A stretch of 64,000 bases of DNA from Cymodocea nodosa (GCA_036874045.1 CM072339.1:7261501-7325500), one strand, 5' to 3'. Positions 22,456-34,799 are shown, numbered from the stretch's first letter. The notes: generated by a model from the letters alone, not told the origin. Made by a program: numbers and translations.

Positions 22456-23406
22456 AATTTGATTGAAAGGCCCATCGAAAAATCAATTATTGGTACTAAA
22501 TGGGTGTTTAAGAACAAACTTGATAATAATGGTAGTATTATCAAAAATAAAGCTAGACTTGTTGCTCAGGGATACAACCAACAAGAAGGAATCGACTATG
22601 AAGAAACTTTTGCACCTATTGCAAGACTTGAAGCAATTAGAATGTTACTTGCCTTTGCAAGCAGTATTAAAATCAAGCTTTATCAGATAGATGTCAAAAG
22701 TGCATTTCTTAATGACATTCTACAAGAAGAAGTATATGTAGAACAACCACTAGGTTTTGAAGATGAAGAAAAACCAAACCATGTATACAAACTGAATAAA
22801 GCTCTCTATGGTTTGAAGCAAGCACCACGTGCATGGTATGATAAACTGAAGAGTTTCCTTCTTGAGAATCAATTTAACATAGGAACTACAGACAACACCT
22901 TATTCATCAAATCTGAAAGTTCTCATATGTTGATTATTCAGATCTACGTGGATGATATCATTTTTGGTGCCACACATGAGAAACTATGTCATGATTTTCA
23001 AATCGTAATGAAGAATGAATTTGAGATGAGTCTTATGGGAGAATTAAAATTCTTTCTAGGATTACAAATTCAACTTCAACATGGCATTTTCCTGAATCAA
23101 GAAAAATTTTGCAAAGAGATTCTCTTAAAATTTGGTATGGATAAATCCAAAGTAGTAGGCTCTCCCATGAACTCAAATGAAAAACTTGATAAGGACATTT
23201 CTGGCATTCCAGTAGATCAAAAGAAATACAGATGCATGATTGGATCACTTCTGTATCTAACAGCCAGTAGACCAGATATAATGTTTAGTGTTTGTGCTTG
23301 TGCAAGATATCAAGCCTCTCCAAAAGCATCACACTTAAAAGCAGTTAAATGTATATTTAAATATCTACAGGGTACCAAAGATTTTGGCTTATTTTATTCT
23401 TCATAG
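22456..23406 (+). pseudogene. Copia reverse transcriptase of element D
   Basis: Open for about 315 codons. GTKWVFKNKLD, KARLVAQGYNQQEGIDYEET, LYQIDVKSAFLN (first catalytic Asp), [14 protein letters not shown] and [13 protein letters not shown] (catalytic YVDD) are all intact, followed by SLLYLTASRPDIMF in the connection. It ends in a TAG at 23404 where Gln is expected. The best-preserved RT of the window. Confidence 0.95.
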
Positions 23407-23892
23407 AATCATTTGATATTAGCAAGATACAGTGATGCAGATTATGTAGGATGCAAATCAGATAAAAAAAGCACTAGTGGGACATGTCAGTTGCTTGGTC
23501 ATTCACTTGTTTCTTGGTTCAGTAGGAAACAAAACTCTATAGCTCTATCCACCACTGAAGTAGAATATATGGCAGCAGGCATATGTTGTGCACAGATCTT
23601 ATGGATGCAATAAACTTTGGCAGATTATAAGCTAAATTTTCAAAATACCATTATTTACTGTGACAGTAGTAGTGCCATCAATCTCTCCAAAAATACAGTT
23701 CTACACTTTAGAGCAAAACATATCGAGATTAGACACCACTTTTTAAGAGACCATGTTGAAAAAGGTCATATTTCCTTAGAATATGTCTCTACTAAAGAAC
23801 AACTTGTAGATATCTTCACCAAACCATTATCTAAAGCTGCATTTAATCATATTAGACGAAATTTAGGGATTTGCTCTTTATATGATTTATAA
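23407..23892 (+). pseudogene. Copia RNase H of element D and end of pol
   Basis: YSDADYVGCKSDKKSTSGTC, STTEVEYMAAGICCAQILWM, a TAA at 23611, then IIYCDSSSAINLSKN and EIRHHFLRDHVEKG. It ends NLGICSLYDL with the natural TAA at 23890-23892. Same frame as the rest of pol; only stops break it. Unlike in A and C, the 3' LTR follows within 300 bp and there is no ORF2. Confidence 0.93.
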
Positions 23893-24019
23893 TTTCATAT
23901 CTCTACTCTCCAAGCTCACAACTAAGAGCTTGTTCTACTAACATCTCTATTTTGCAGCAACTTAGCCATTTTGATAATCGGCAAGAAAGAGGGAGAAATA
24001 TCATATTTTGGTAAGCAAA

Positions 24020-24190
24020 ACTGCAGTAAAGTAGGGGGAGAAATTCAGGGAGAGTGATTTCAGAAAAGTAGGGGGAGTTTCTAAATTTAATTATTTTGTA
24101 TTCCTCATGTGCTTTTCTGAATAGATATATAGGGAGAGAAATACATGTAATACATTGTAAGGTTTTTGCCATTATCAAAAAGGGGGAGAT
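24020..24190 (+). other. Polypurine tracts of element D
   Basis: AGTAGGGGGAGAAATT (about 24030), AGTAGGGGGAGTTT (about 24067) and AAAAAGGGGGAGAT touching the 3' LTR (24177-24190). The last is the likely primer of plus-strand DNA; the upstream ones are Sirevirus-type extra tracts. 23893-24020 has nothing else. Confidence 0.85.
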
Positions 24191-25701
24191 TGAAAGGACC
24201 TCTAGATTTCGATAATGCAAAAATCAATGTGAGGTTTTGAATTGTATTTCTTAGGTTTAGTTAGTGCAGCAAAAGATTAGTAGGCAGACAATTCTAAGCA
24301 GCAAACAGGTTGTAGTTAATCCTAGAATGTGCTGCTACAGAAAATTGGACAGTTAAGAAAGGATTGAATGATCGGAAAGTTAAGGAGTTAACTATCCGGA
24401 AGCTTAAAAGACTTTTCGGAGAGTTAGATAACTATTTGAGTTTTTCAGAGAGTTACAAGTATAACTTTTCGAAAGTTAAGTCATTCAATTAACCACGTGC
24501 AGAAATACAGAACGGAAGCTTAAAGGACTTTTTAGAGAGTTAGATAACTATCCGAGTTTTCTTTTCGAAGAGTTAGATAACTATTCAAGTTTTTCGGAGA
24601 GTTATAGGTATAACTTTCTAGAACTTAAGTCATCTTATTACGCACTTGCAGAATGGTGAAGTCGGCAGTTAAAAGCTTAAAAGGAAAAATCGAAGAGTTA
24701 GATAACTATCCGACTTTTTCGGACAGTTACAGCTATAACTATCTGAAACTCAAGTCATTGAATTTCCCACGTGTAGAAATCCAGATAGAAGCTCAAATAA
24801 GTTTTTGGAGAGTTAGAAAGATAACTATCCGAAATCTTGAAGCGTTTCGGTGAGTTACAGGTATAACCATCCGAAACTTAAGTCAGTCTTTATGCACGTG
24901 CTGAATTAAAGCAATCGGAAAGTTAACGGAGGGTTACTGTAGCTAACTATCCGATAGTTAAACAACTGTTCGGTAAGTTACAATTACAAGTATTCGATTG
25001 AATGACAGCTCGCATTATATGATCTGGAATCCTACATGGTAGAAAGACTTAAGTGATCTTTCAGTAAGATACAAACATTCTTCGGAGAGTTACACAGCTA
25101 ATTATCCGAAAGGTTAAGAAAATCGGAAGGATATCTTGAAATATCTTTCTGAATGGTAACTTACCGTATCTAGGACTGAAGTCTAATCAAGTACAGTAGA
25201 ATACATCTATTGGAAGAAAAATATGATCGTTACACATGTTTTGTATATATACAAGATTTAGATAATGGAATTACATAGCTTTTGCTCATACACATACTTA
25301 CACCAAGCTCAACATAAGAAAAGCTTTAGAGATCAAATCATCTTCAATGTTTATAGACTAAATTTCAGAAGCTCATCATGCACTCCACTCTGTTACTCAC
25401 AAGCTAGTGTTCAATGAAGTACACGGATCAAAACTTCAGAGAAAGGATTGGTTGGAGCTTTGACTAGGAAGCTCAAGTGAATGGTTGGTTCTTGCTTAAA
25501 CCCTAAAGCAAGTGATTGTAAGTTTGCAAAAGTTTAGTGAAGCCCAAGTATCCCTTGGGGGTGGACTAGCCGTTAGTGGTGAATCACCTAAAATCTCTGT
25601 GTGTACTCTTTTATCATGTGCTTGCTATTTCTTTATACTAATCTACTACTAAAAGGTTAAGAAACAAATTGTTACCTCTGGTAAGCCATAAGGTCCTAAC
25701 A
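24191..25701 (+). repeat. 3' LTR of element D
   Basis: 1,511 bp, TGAAAGGACC...CCTAACA, with the same palindrome array (24380-25110) and TATA box (25244-25251) as the 5' LTR. It lacks the ATTCACCCCCCC tract that the 5' LTR has near its end and differs by scattered, mostly C/T changes. TSD AATAT follows at 25702-25706. Confidence 0.95.
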
Positions 25702-25706
25702 AATAT

Positions 25707-26499
25707 GATTGCTGATTTGTTGAATCAAAATTAGTACTTTTGTAAATGTTTATTTGAGATACATTCCTTTATTCTTCTTATGTTTATCATATTAAGTTTA
25801 AAGTTATGTTTTGATTCATATACAATTGGAATTGATTCTTGAAATCATTTTTGATGAATTCAGGATAACAGAAGTTTCTAAAAAGAAAATTTAAAGTGTA
25901 GCTATAATTAACATCTATTTTATACAAATATATTTTGTATGTAATTGAATATATTTGAAGTATATTTGTAGGGGGAGGAATAACAATGTCCAAACTAGAT
26001 TAATATAATTCAGAATATAAATCTTGGTTAATTTGATTTTAGTCCCCTTAAGATCTTGATGAAACAATTTAAAAGACAAACAAACTATTTTAGATTCATA
26101 AAAAGAGAATATTAGAATAGTTTACAATGTTCTCAAGATGATGTTATATATGTTAAGTTTTAGCTTGTGTGTTGTCTTCGAAAGGTTTCAGTTGAAAGTA
26201 TCCGAAACTTGTTTTTGGTAAAGTGTACTAACTAAACGTTATGTTATGTAAAGTAACATGTAAAACTACCTCTAGACATCATTAGGTTAGTTAACTCAAC
26301 GAGTTATGCTTAAATATTTCGGGTACCTTGATTGAATAAACTGTATTCAATATTCATTTAAAATCCAAACCCGACTATTATACTAGTTGAGTTAGTCGCC
26401 TAAAACCCTATTTAAACACTTATTTCATAGGCACTTAGTTTATTCATAAACTTTGTGTCTGAAAATCTTTCTTGCTTGTTCCTATTACAACCTGGGACG
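25707..26499 (+). mobile_element. Sirevirus X, middle piece, non-coding part
   Basis: Continues 5374 after element D. It matches C (about 13190 down to 12450, reversed) and, in its first 330 bp, 42290-42610 of the Athila-like element. It includes AGGGGGAGG (25970) and a palindrome-bearing stretch near 26280-26310. No gene. Confidence 0.85.
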
Positions 26500-27132
26500 A
26501 TGGTCTCCAAGTTCTACAAAGGTTGTGATAGAGGAAAAGGCAAAGGTAGAGGAGATGGAAAAGGAAAAGAAATAGACAATGATGAAGTTCCACGAGCTTG
26601 GTTTAAGAAAATACTTCAAGTGGACAAAAGGTTAGCAAAAATATATAGTGAATATTTCTTTCCTGAAGGAATATTGAATGAAGTTAGACTAGAACTTCAT
26701 AATACTGATGAAAGTATAAAATACATGGGTATAAGAAGTAAATTTGATAGAGAATATAGAATGAATTGTGTCGAAATTACATTTTTGGAACAGTATGCAC
26801 AATATATGAAAAAAGGTGTAGGTTCATCAACTAGAATTCCTCAAACAGCCATAAACGGTACAAGATTACATGCATTTGAGGAAGAACATGAATTTGCTAT
26901 TCCTACTCCTTTGTATTCAAAAGGAAAACAAACAAATATTGTTGTGGATAAAAGAAAAGTTGAAGGACTTCAAAAGGCAGTAGCAATAGAAAGTGCCATA
27001 GAAGAATTAAACCAGAAAACTTTTATGGAACAAATTTAGAAGAAAACATCAATACTTGAAGAAGAGAAACTGACTTGTTATAGAAGATGAAAAATCAGGA
27101 AAATTATATCTAAGGAAACAAAGTTTGCTGGT
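26500..27132 (+). pseudogene. ORF2 of Sirevirus X, 5' part
   Basis: MVSKFYKGCDRGKGKGRGDG, then DNDEVPRAWFKKILQVDKRL, KIYSEYFFPEGILNEVRLEL and a conserved HAFEEEHEFAIPTPLYSKG. Close relative of ORF2 in element C (10202-12426). A TAG at 27037 and S2 at 27133 break it; it resumes after 45125. Basic at the start and helical later, with no membrane segment. Function unknown. Confidence 0.8.
27128..27132. repeat. Target site duplication GCTGG of S2 (left)
   Basis: GCTGG before TGTTCAGG; repeated at 45125-45129 after ...CTATACA, and a third time as GCTAG at 45258-45262 inside the 133-bp duplication. The C copy of ORF2 shows the undisturbed sequence (CTGGAAAAGAAAA). Confidence 0.9.
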
Positions 27133-28323
27133 GTTCAGGGTTTACATGTTATGAAATTAACACACAACCGAGTTTTAATATTTATAACCGCAAGCGCACA
27201 GAGTCAATTAGAGAAAGCATGAAGAATGGGTCGAATCCACAAGGACCAGCAATTAAACATAAAATTCACTAGAGCTTATAGATATGCCTTGTGTAAATGC
27301 ATTCTCATCACATGTTTGCCTTAACAATCATGTGTATGTTAGAAATGACTTCATATAGAGTTGAATTAGTAATGAGAAACCTCATTCATGTCCCCCTCTA
27401 TCCATTAGTTAAGAGAAAGCAACACACAATAATTATTACACTACAAAAATAGAAAAGAAAATTACACTACATCAAACTACTAATTCTACTACAAAACTAG
27501 CATACATGGACTTATAACCATACATCTAACTCCATGTGTGCTCTAATCTATTAAGTACAAGCTATATATAATCAAAACCAAGTAAATCAAGAGGTTAGAG
27601 TTAAGTAAAAAATGTCTAAACTATTTTAGAGTTAGAGGAACAAACATTGAGAAGAATCCATACAAAGAAACATAAAATCAAACACATAGAAGGTGAAAAC
27701 TCAAACTAAGCTTAGAATTGAAATACATTGAAACTAACACAAGAATTCAACAATATACTAAGGGGAAATCATGTGGACCACACAAACAACAACAATTAAC
27801 AAACATATACTACTGAAATTTACATTACAACTCCATCTCCACTCAAATGCCTACTCTTAATATCACACCTCCAATGGCTTGAGCACAAGGGACGTCACCT
27901 CCTTGCTTCACACCACTTGAGATGGCTACCTTCTCTAGCAATTCTCCATGTCCAAAGCTGCTTGTTCCCTCCATGGATTGGAGGTCCAACACCGGAGGGA
28001 ATACAACAACGTGTAGAACAATTGAAGAGCTCTCTTGGATGCAAGTTTCCACACCTTCAAGTGTATCTCCAATGGAGCTTCATCCACGGATTCAGCACCA
28101 ACAAGAGGGGATTTGCAACAACAATTCACCTCCTCAAGATGTAGAATGCCAGATGAAGTATTGGAGAAGACAAGAAGAAGAAGAAGAACCTTACCTTCAA
28201 GAGAAGTTTGGAGGAGAAGACACTGAGAGGGGAGCTCTTCCTTCACCTTGCTTGGAGCACCAAGGGGAATTCCAAAAATTGGAGTTGGGAGAGGGGAGAA
28301 AACTTGTGGGATACAAGGCCTAT
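27133..28323 (-). mobile_element. S2: probable solo LTR, left part
   Basis: With 44541-45124 this gives a 1.78-kb TG...CA unit between GCTGG duplications. ATAACCGCAAGCGCAC (27185-27200) and GGGTCGAATCCACAA (27228-27242) resemble S1, so both seem to be minus-oriented LTRs of related gypsy elements. 27840-28320 is GC-richer and holds overlapping open frames on both strands of up to 137 codons, with low-complexity translation and no motif; I do not call genes there. Split at 28323 by the Athila-like element. Confidence 0.65.
28319..28323. repeat. Target site duplication CCTAT of the Athila-like element (left)
   Basis: CCTAT at 28319-28323 and at 44536-44540, immediately outside both LTR ends. 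A perfect 5-bp match. Confidence 0.9.
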
Positions 28324-30112
28324 TATTTAGAATGAAAAAGTGCATAATATTAATGGTTAAATGATGGTTAATTGCATAATATTTAGCTTATCATATGAAA
28401 ATTAAGGCATTATGTTATAATTGCACTGTTATATGCTTTAATGAAGGATTCTGCATAATTTTAGGGAATTAATGTTAATTTAGTACATTTCTGAACTATC
28501 AGTAAGTTGCTGGTTTTTAATTCTTTAGTATCTGAATTTTCTGTTATTTCGGAGAGTTATGTTTAATGTACCGGACAGTTATGTCTTTAAGAATATTTTA
28601 TTATTTCCTAAAGTACACGTGTTGAATTTAAATGCTTTATTATGTCACGTGAGATGCACATGTTGAACTCGTTGAGTTAGCATAACTGTATGTGTTGAGT
28701 TACATGAATATACACTAAGGTAACGCGTTATGTTAGCAGCTTATTTCTTTATTGCACGTGTTTTATAGTTAAATCAACAAAGTAAGTCCATTGAGTTATC
28801 TGTAACTCCACAGACCATTTATTTTCTAATATGCCACTATAGCGGTTGTAGAAACAGGACATTCGAAGGAAAACCACGATTGCACATATCACGTAGGAAT
28901 TCACTTATGGAAGGAAGAAGAAATCACCATTGTTGATATGAACGAAGGAAATCCAACCGATCATCTAAGCAGAAGTAGTTACTACTAAGAAATATAAAAG
29001 AAAAGGAGAAAAGACGAGGCAGTGTGTGTGTGTAGAGGTGGAGGACCACGCTAACTGCAGGCAACATCGAAAGTTCCTTGAAGCTCCACACCACCATCAC
29101 CAACATCACCATAATCACCAACCATCGAAGGTCTGTGATTTCCTGATGTCGGGTCGATTCTGAGCCAAACACGGTGCCTGACAACCATTGTGAGGAGGAT
29201 CATGTCACGGGAAGGGAAGCCATTTTCACCAAGCATCGACTCATATCTTAGGAGATTGTAAAGCTTCTAGCCTTGGTTTCGGGTTGATGCCAGTATGTTG
29301 AAGAGGAGATCATCTTGCAATTCTGGACTCGCGATTCTATAGGGAGAGGAGGCAGGATTGTAAGTGGTTAAGTTTTCAGTGGTGTAATCGTGTCGCATGT
29401 AGTGACAGAAGTTTTTACTATCGATAGAGATTACTTTTACATTTCACCTTTCACCCATTTTCATGACCATATCAAAACAAAAATACCAAAAACAGTAAAT
29501 TATCTGTGTTTACATTTCGTATTTAAGTGTTGTATTGTTTGTTTTGTACCATGATTAATGTTAGCATTGTAAATGTTTCATGTTTGTTTGATTTAGAAAA
29601 TAGAAAATAGTTTTACAGTTTACTGAAATTGATTCGTTATTGATACTTAAAGATTTTAATGGTTACTGTTTGAAATATCTGAATGTTAGTGTTGCTGAAT
29701 GATAAATCTAATATTAACTAGCATTAAAGAGCTTAATTGATGTTATTTACAATCTATGGGACCGCCCAATGGTTGGCCGAATTCCTTTGTAAATAGAAGC
29801 ATTAAATTGGAAAGATAGCTTCATTGAGTTAATTCAATTCCACGAGGTTAGTCCGTTGAGTTAGCTATAACTCAACAGAGTGCTTACTGAATATATAAAT
29901 TTCATTATTAAAAATGGAACAATACACAATTCTTACTCAATTCTCTAAGGGATCGACTTGTACTTGCACACAAATACAATATACACTATGCACTTGTAGT
30001 TAAAATACAAATTGGAATAAATATCTAATTTGTATGAAAGGTTGTTTGCTTACTTCTAAAAAGGAATTACTGATATAAGCAAGTTTAAGATTTAACTTTT
30101 CACAATGAAACA
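28324..30112 (+). repeat. 5' LTR of the Athila-like element
   Basis: 1,789 bp. Starts TATTTAGAATG (TG expected, as in the 3' copy) and ends ATGAAACA. Contains GAGTTA/TAACTC palindromes (for example 29852-29879), ACGTG boxes and a GC-richer middle (28860-29400). Near its end is the GGGATCGACTTGTACTTGCAC zone typical of such LTRs. Short open frames inside on either strand look like chance. Confidence 0.93.
28993..29000 (+). promoter_or_regulatory. Putative TATA box of the Athila-like LTR
   Basis: TATAAAAG, conserved at 43400-43407 in the 3' LTR, followed by a purine-rich stretch and the GC-richer part of the LTR. Likely promoter of the genomic RNA; position only. Confidence 0.5.
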
Positions 30113-30119
30113 AGTTTTC

Positions 30120-30137
30120 TAGCGTCATTGTCGGGGA
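30120..30137 (+). other. Primer binding site (Asp-tRNA type)
   Basis: TAGCGTCATTGTCGGGGA, 7 bp after the LTR end and preceded by AGTTTTC. It matches the plant Athila site TGGCGCCGTTGTCGGGGA except for a few C-to-T/G-to-A changes. Complementary to the 3' end of Asp-tRNA. Confidence 0.88.
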
Positions 30138-31139
30138 ATTGAGTAGCTAAGTAACTATAAGTGCTGTTTTGTTTTAATAGCAAGAGGAGTATTGTGTGTT
30201 TTCTTCTATAATTGAGAATATGGCATATGCTTATGCTCAAAAATTTTTGAAACCTGTAGTTAGCATATGTGAATTCTATAATTTGGAAGGTCACAACATC
30301 TCTGATTGTTTGAAACTGAGACGGTTGCAGATGGTTAGATCACATGAACAACAGATGAATTATATTTAATATAATAGAGTTGAGTATGAGAATCCTATAG
30401 TTTACCTAACTAATGGTCAACTTAGAATGTGTAGTTGAGAGACAATGAAGTTTGGGATAGGTATGACAAACTGGAGCGTAGTTTAGAACAAAACATGGAC
30501 AAATTAGAACAATTTGTGTCAGCAACAAGAAGTCAACCAATTAAACTATAAACAAGCATATTCAAAACCTAAAATTGATATTATATACGAAACTGAAAAA
30601 ACTATAATGAAAATTAATCAAAAATTGAATGTAATGAGATTAGATGATCTGGAAAGAAAACTAAAAGCATTAGATGAGTTTACAATGAAATTACAAGTTA
30701 TGCAATAGGAAAACACAAATGAAAACTTTAATGTTATAGATTTGCATAATTTGCAAGACATACAAACAACAAAGAATACTAATGCAATAGAATTTAAAGA
30801 ATGCAATTTAAAACTAAAAATAGTTGAAGATCATAATCACTAAAATGAAATACAAGAACATCAAGAAAGTAACGAAAATCTGGAAGATGTATGTATAACA
30901 CAAAGATCTGGAACTGATATACCATCAAGAATTCAAAAAGAAAGTAATATGAAGGTGGATAAGAACACAAATCAAAATGATAATGAAAATATAATATCTG
31001 AAAATATAGAAATCAATGAAGAAAAGTCTGAATAAAAAAATGAGACTAAAAATGATTAAACAAATCAAATGAAAGAAAAAGAATCTTTTAAATCACAATC
31101 ATTAGCACCTATCCTAGAAGATTACAACAAACATTTCCT
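30138..31139 (+). pseudogene. 5' gag remnant: zinc-knuckle part and linker
   Basis: From the ATG at 30221: MAYAYAQKFLKP, then CEFYNLEGHNISDC (a knuckle with the second Cys replaced), YENPIVYLTNGQLRM, and a coiled-coil-like, Lys/Glu/Asn-rich linker shared with the minus-strand copy (4829-5035). No capsid core is seen here; that part is at 38310-39585. Several stops, and a frameshift near 31110. I take it as the nucleocapsid end of Gag leading into protease. Confidence 0.65.
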
Positions 31140-31990
31140 AAAAATAAGAAAAAATTAGAGAAATTTTTGAAAAAGTACAAGTTAACATTCCTTTGTTAGA
31201 CTTATTGCAGAAAATGCCATATTGTGCTAAATTTCTTAAGGATTGGTGTACTAAGAAAAGAGAGTGAAAAGTTTTAAGGAAAGTCTTTTTAGCTGAGCAA
31301 AGTAGTTCCCTATTTTTGCCACAAATTCCTAAAAAGTTATCTAATCCTGGAATTTTTGTTATATCATGCACCATAGGAAATACCATTCTAGAAAGAACCT
31401 TAATAGACCTAGGTGCAGGTATAAATGTTATGCCAAGTGATATATTTGCATCTTTAGGATTAGATGGCTTAATCCCTACTAGGACTATTATTCAATTAGC
31501 TGACAGAAGTATAAGATACCCTAGAGGAAAAATAGAGGATGTCTTAATTAAAATCAAAAACTTCATATATCCTATTGATATTGTAATTTTAGATTCCTAA
31601 CAAATTAAGCATAAAAATAGTGATACATCTTTAATTTTGGGAAGACCATTTTTAGCAACATCAGGGGCTATTATAAATTGTAAAACTGGAATTATGAAGT
31701 TAGCATATGGTAATGAGGATACTCAATTAAACATTTTCAAACCAGAAAAGTTTGAGGAGTTAGAAATGTCTTTACATACTATAGACTTTTTAGAGGATGA
31801 AGGAGATATGTTAGATGATGTGATTCAAGAAGAATTAAATAGGCAACTTAATTCTAAGATTTTAGAAGAAAGTGAAAGCATAAATGTAGAAGAAGATTAA
31901 GAAGAAATTAATTTAGAAAATGATGATGTTCAATTAGGAGCTCTAGTTTCTGATGGGCAACAATTAGAATTAAAACCTTTACCTCTTGAA
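31140..31990 (+). pseudogene. Retropepsin-like protease (Athila-like)
   Basis: LIDLGAGINVMPSDIFASLG (31403-31462) holds the active-site Asp. QLADRSIRYPRGKIEDV and LGRPFLATSGAIINCKTG follow. A TAA at 31600 replaces the first Gln of the DSQQIKH seen in the other copy. Upstream, a LLQKMPYCAKFLKDW-like stretch of the Gag-Pol linker is frameshifted and carries stops. It would process the polyprotein; not functional as read. Confidence 0.88.
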
Positions 31991-31999
31991 TTAACCTAT

Positions 32000-33118
32000 A
32001 TATTTTTGGAAGAAAAATGAACATGTCCAATCATTATTGCTTCAGATTTAAAAGAGGATCAAATTACTAAATTAAAAGATGTAGTAAAAACTTATAAAGA
32101 AGCAATAGGATGGATTATCACTAATATAAAAGGGTTAAGTGCAACTTTATGCTGTCATCACATATATTTAGAAGAGAATGCTAAACCTGTTAGAATTCCT
32201 AAGAGGAGATTAAATCCAAACCTTAAAGAAGTAGTTAGGAAAGAAATAGTGAAATGGTTAGATAATGACATAATTTATCTGATTTCTGATAGCTCATGGG
32301 TTAGTCCAATCCATGTAGTTCCCAAGAAATCAGGATTAAGAGTTATTAGGAATGAAAGTCAGGACTTGATACCTACTAGAATTCAATCAGGTTGGAGAGT
32401 GTGCATAGACTATAGAAAGTTGAATGTTGTGACTAGGAAAGATCATTTTCCCTTACCTTTTATAGATCAAATGCTAGAGAAATTAGCAGGGCAAGAATAT
32501 TTTTGTTTCTTAGACGGGTATTCAGGATATAACCAAGTTCTAGTAGCATTAGAGGATCAAGAGAAAACAACTTTCACCTATCCTAATGGAACTTATGCTT
32601 TTAAGAGAATGTCATTCAGATTATGCAATGCACTAGCCACCTTTCAAATGTGTATGTAGGGCATATTCACTAGAATGACTGAAGATTTTTTAGAAATATT
32701 TATGGATGATTTTACTATTTATGGAACTTTATATGAAGTGTGTTTAAACAATTTAGACCAAGTATTAAAACACTGTGTGGAAAAAAATCTGGTTCTAAAT
32801 TGGGAAAAATGTCACTTCATGGTTAATCAAGGAATAGTCTTGGGACATGTTGTTTCAAAGAAGGGGTTGGAAGTTGATAAAGCTAAAATAGAAGTAATTT
32901 CTAATCTACCAGAACCTAAATTAGTAAAAGATATTAGATCATTTCTAGGACATGCTGGATTTTATAGAAGATTTATTAAAGATTTTAGCAAAATAGCTAG
33001 ACCTTTAACTAATCTATTAAAAGATGTCCCATTCAACTTTGATAAAAATTGCAAAGAAGCATTTTTCAAGCTTAAAACTAGCTTAATTTCAACTCCTATG
33101 ATTCAAGTACCTAATTAG
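32000..33118 (+). pseudogene. Reverse transcriptase (Athila-like)
   Basis: SSWVSPIHVVPKKSG, WRVCIDYRKLNVVTRKDHFP, YFCFLDGYSGYNQV (catalytic Asp), TFTYPNGTYAFKRM and IFMDDFTIYG (catalytic MDD, about 32699-32728), then FLGHAGFYRRFIKDFSKIAR. Same frame as protease and RNase H. The TAG at 32657 stands for Gln. The N-terminal part 32000-32248 is recognisable but holds stops. Confidence 0.92.
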
Positions 33119-33562
33119 AGCCATCCATTTGAATTAATGTGTGATGCATCTGATTTTGCTGTAAGAGTAGTGTTGGGACAAAAGATAGAAAAATCTCTTA
33201 GAGTGATTCATTATGTAAGCAAAACCTTAAATGATGCTCAAGTTAATTACACAACTGAAAAAAAGCTGTTAGCTATTGTGTTTGCCTTAGAAAAGTTTAG
33301 ATCATATCTAATTGGAGCTAAAGTGATAGTATACACAGATCATTCAACTTTAAAATACCTAATAGCAAAGAAAGAGACTAAACTTATATTGATCCGATGG
33401 ATATTATTATTACAAGAATTTGATCTAGAAATTAAAGATAAAAAAGGTTGTGAGAATGTAGTAGCAGATCATTTATCAAGATTACAAATAGAAAAATCAA
33501 ATATGGAAATTAAGGATAATTTTCCTAATGAACAATTAATGACCATCAACACAATGCTTTGA
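33119..33562 (+). pseudogene. RNase H (Athila-like)
   Basis: [38 protein letters not shown] (one codon shorter than in the minus-strand copy) and [15 protein letters not shown], ending with [16 protein letters not shown]. The three expected acidic positions are visible. A TAG at 33116, where Trp is expected, separates it from RT. 33563-33720 is the tether to integrase. Confidence 0.9.
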
Positions 33563-33719
33563 TATGTAGACATAGTTAATTACTTAGTTATTGGTTTAAC
33601 ACCTAAGGATTGGAATGGACAGTATAAGAAATTGTTCTTTTCAAGAGTGAGATATTACTATTGGGAAGACTCATACTTATTTAAGAAATGTCCTGATCTG
33701 GTTTTAAGGAGGTTTGTTC

Positions 33720-34790
33720 TAGAAACTGAATATTAGAGCATATTGTCTTTCTGTCATAACCAAGCATGTGGAGGACATTTTGGTTTAGGGAAAATTGCTG
33801 CCAAAATTCTGCAATGTGGATTTTATTGGCCAACACTATTCAAAGATGCTCATAAATATTGCTTAAGTTTTTAAGATGTTAACAAATAGGAAGAATATCA
33901 AAGAGGAATATGCTGCCTCTTAATCCTATTATTGAGGTTGAAATCTTTGATGTGTGGGGAATAGATTTTATGGGTCCATTTCCTATGTCTAATCAATTTA
34001 ATTATATATTGTTGGGGGTGGATTATGTATCTAAATGGATAGAAGCTATTCATACAAAAACTAATGACAACAAAGTGGTAATACATTTTATAAGAACCAA
34101 TATAATTGATAGATTTAGAATACCTAAAACTATTATCAGTGATAGAGAAACTCATTTCTGTAATAGAAGTTTTGAAGCCTTAATGAAGAAATATAGAGTA
34201 AACCACAAAATTGCAACATCATATCATCCGCAAACAAGTGGACAAGTAGAAAGTGCAAACAAACAAATTAAGTTAATCTTAGAAAAAGTTGTAAATCCTA
34301 CTAGAATAGATTGGGCTAATAGATTGATGGATGCACTTTGGGCTTATAGAACTGCTTACAAGACAAGCTTAGGTATGTCACCTTTTTGGCTAGTATATGG
34401 AAAAAGTTGTCATTTACTAGCTAAAATTGAACATAAAGCTTATTGGGCATTAAAAACTCTGAACACTAATTTAAATCAAGTTGTTGAAAATAGGAAAATA
34501 CAATTGATTGAATTAGAAGAATTTAGGAATGAAGCTTATTCGAAAACTGTAAGAGAAAAAGAGAAAATAAAGTTCTGGTATGATAGGAAAATTATTCCAA
34601 AAACCTTTGAAATAAGACAAGAAGTATACCTTTACATGACTAAACTCCATAACCGTCCAGGAAAATTAAGATCTAGATGGGCAAGACCTTACATAGTTTG
34701 AAATATTTATCCCTATTTTGGAGATACCAAAAAGATCTTTTGGAATTATAGAAGAAGTAAGAGTAGAGGACTACTCGAGCTTTACTTAGT
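33720..34790 (+). pseudogene. Integrase (Athila-like)
   Basis: Zinc-binding part with CHNQACGGHFG and CGFYWPTLF, a frameshift near 33900, then the core. The acids are in [20 protein letters not shown] and [10 protein letters not shown]. The C-terminal region has [30 protein letters not shown] and [12 protein letters not shown], diagnostic of Athila integrases. A stop follows at 34699 and conserved sequence continues to about 34790. All three catalytic acids remain. Confidence 0.92.
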
Positions 34791-34799
34791 AAGAAAGTT

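Larger units (their letters stand above)
5375..25701 (+). mobile_element. Sirevirus-type Ty1/copia element D, complete but nested into
   Basis: Two direct LTRs, an initiator-Met primer site, gag, and pol in copia order (protease, integrase, RT, RNase H) on the plus strand, several GGGGGAG tracts, and a TSD. Element C (7977-18157) splits gag, and S1 (18599-20747) sits between gag and protease. Without them D is about 8 kb. There is no ORF between RNase H and the 3' LTR, unlike elements A and C. Pol frames are intact apart from in-frame stops, so D is dead but fairly young. Confidence 0.95.

Noticed and set aside
27917..28345. Overlapping open frames of 60-137 codons on both strands in S2
   Set aside because: They overlap each other in several frames, have low-complexity translations and end at or run across the boundary of the nested element. 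They sit in a GC-richer part of a non-coding LTR and show no recognisable domain.
28924..29236. Minus-strand open frames in the Athila LTR (also 43331-43658)
   Set aside because: Present in both LTR copies only because the LTR is duplicated; hydrophobic, repetitive translation from a CACCATCACCAACATCACC tract; opposite to the element's transcription.
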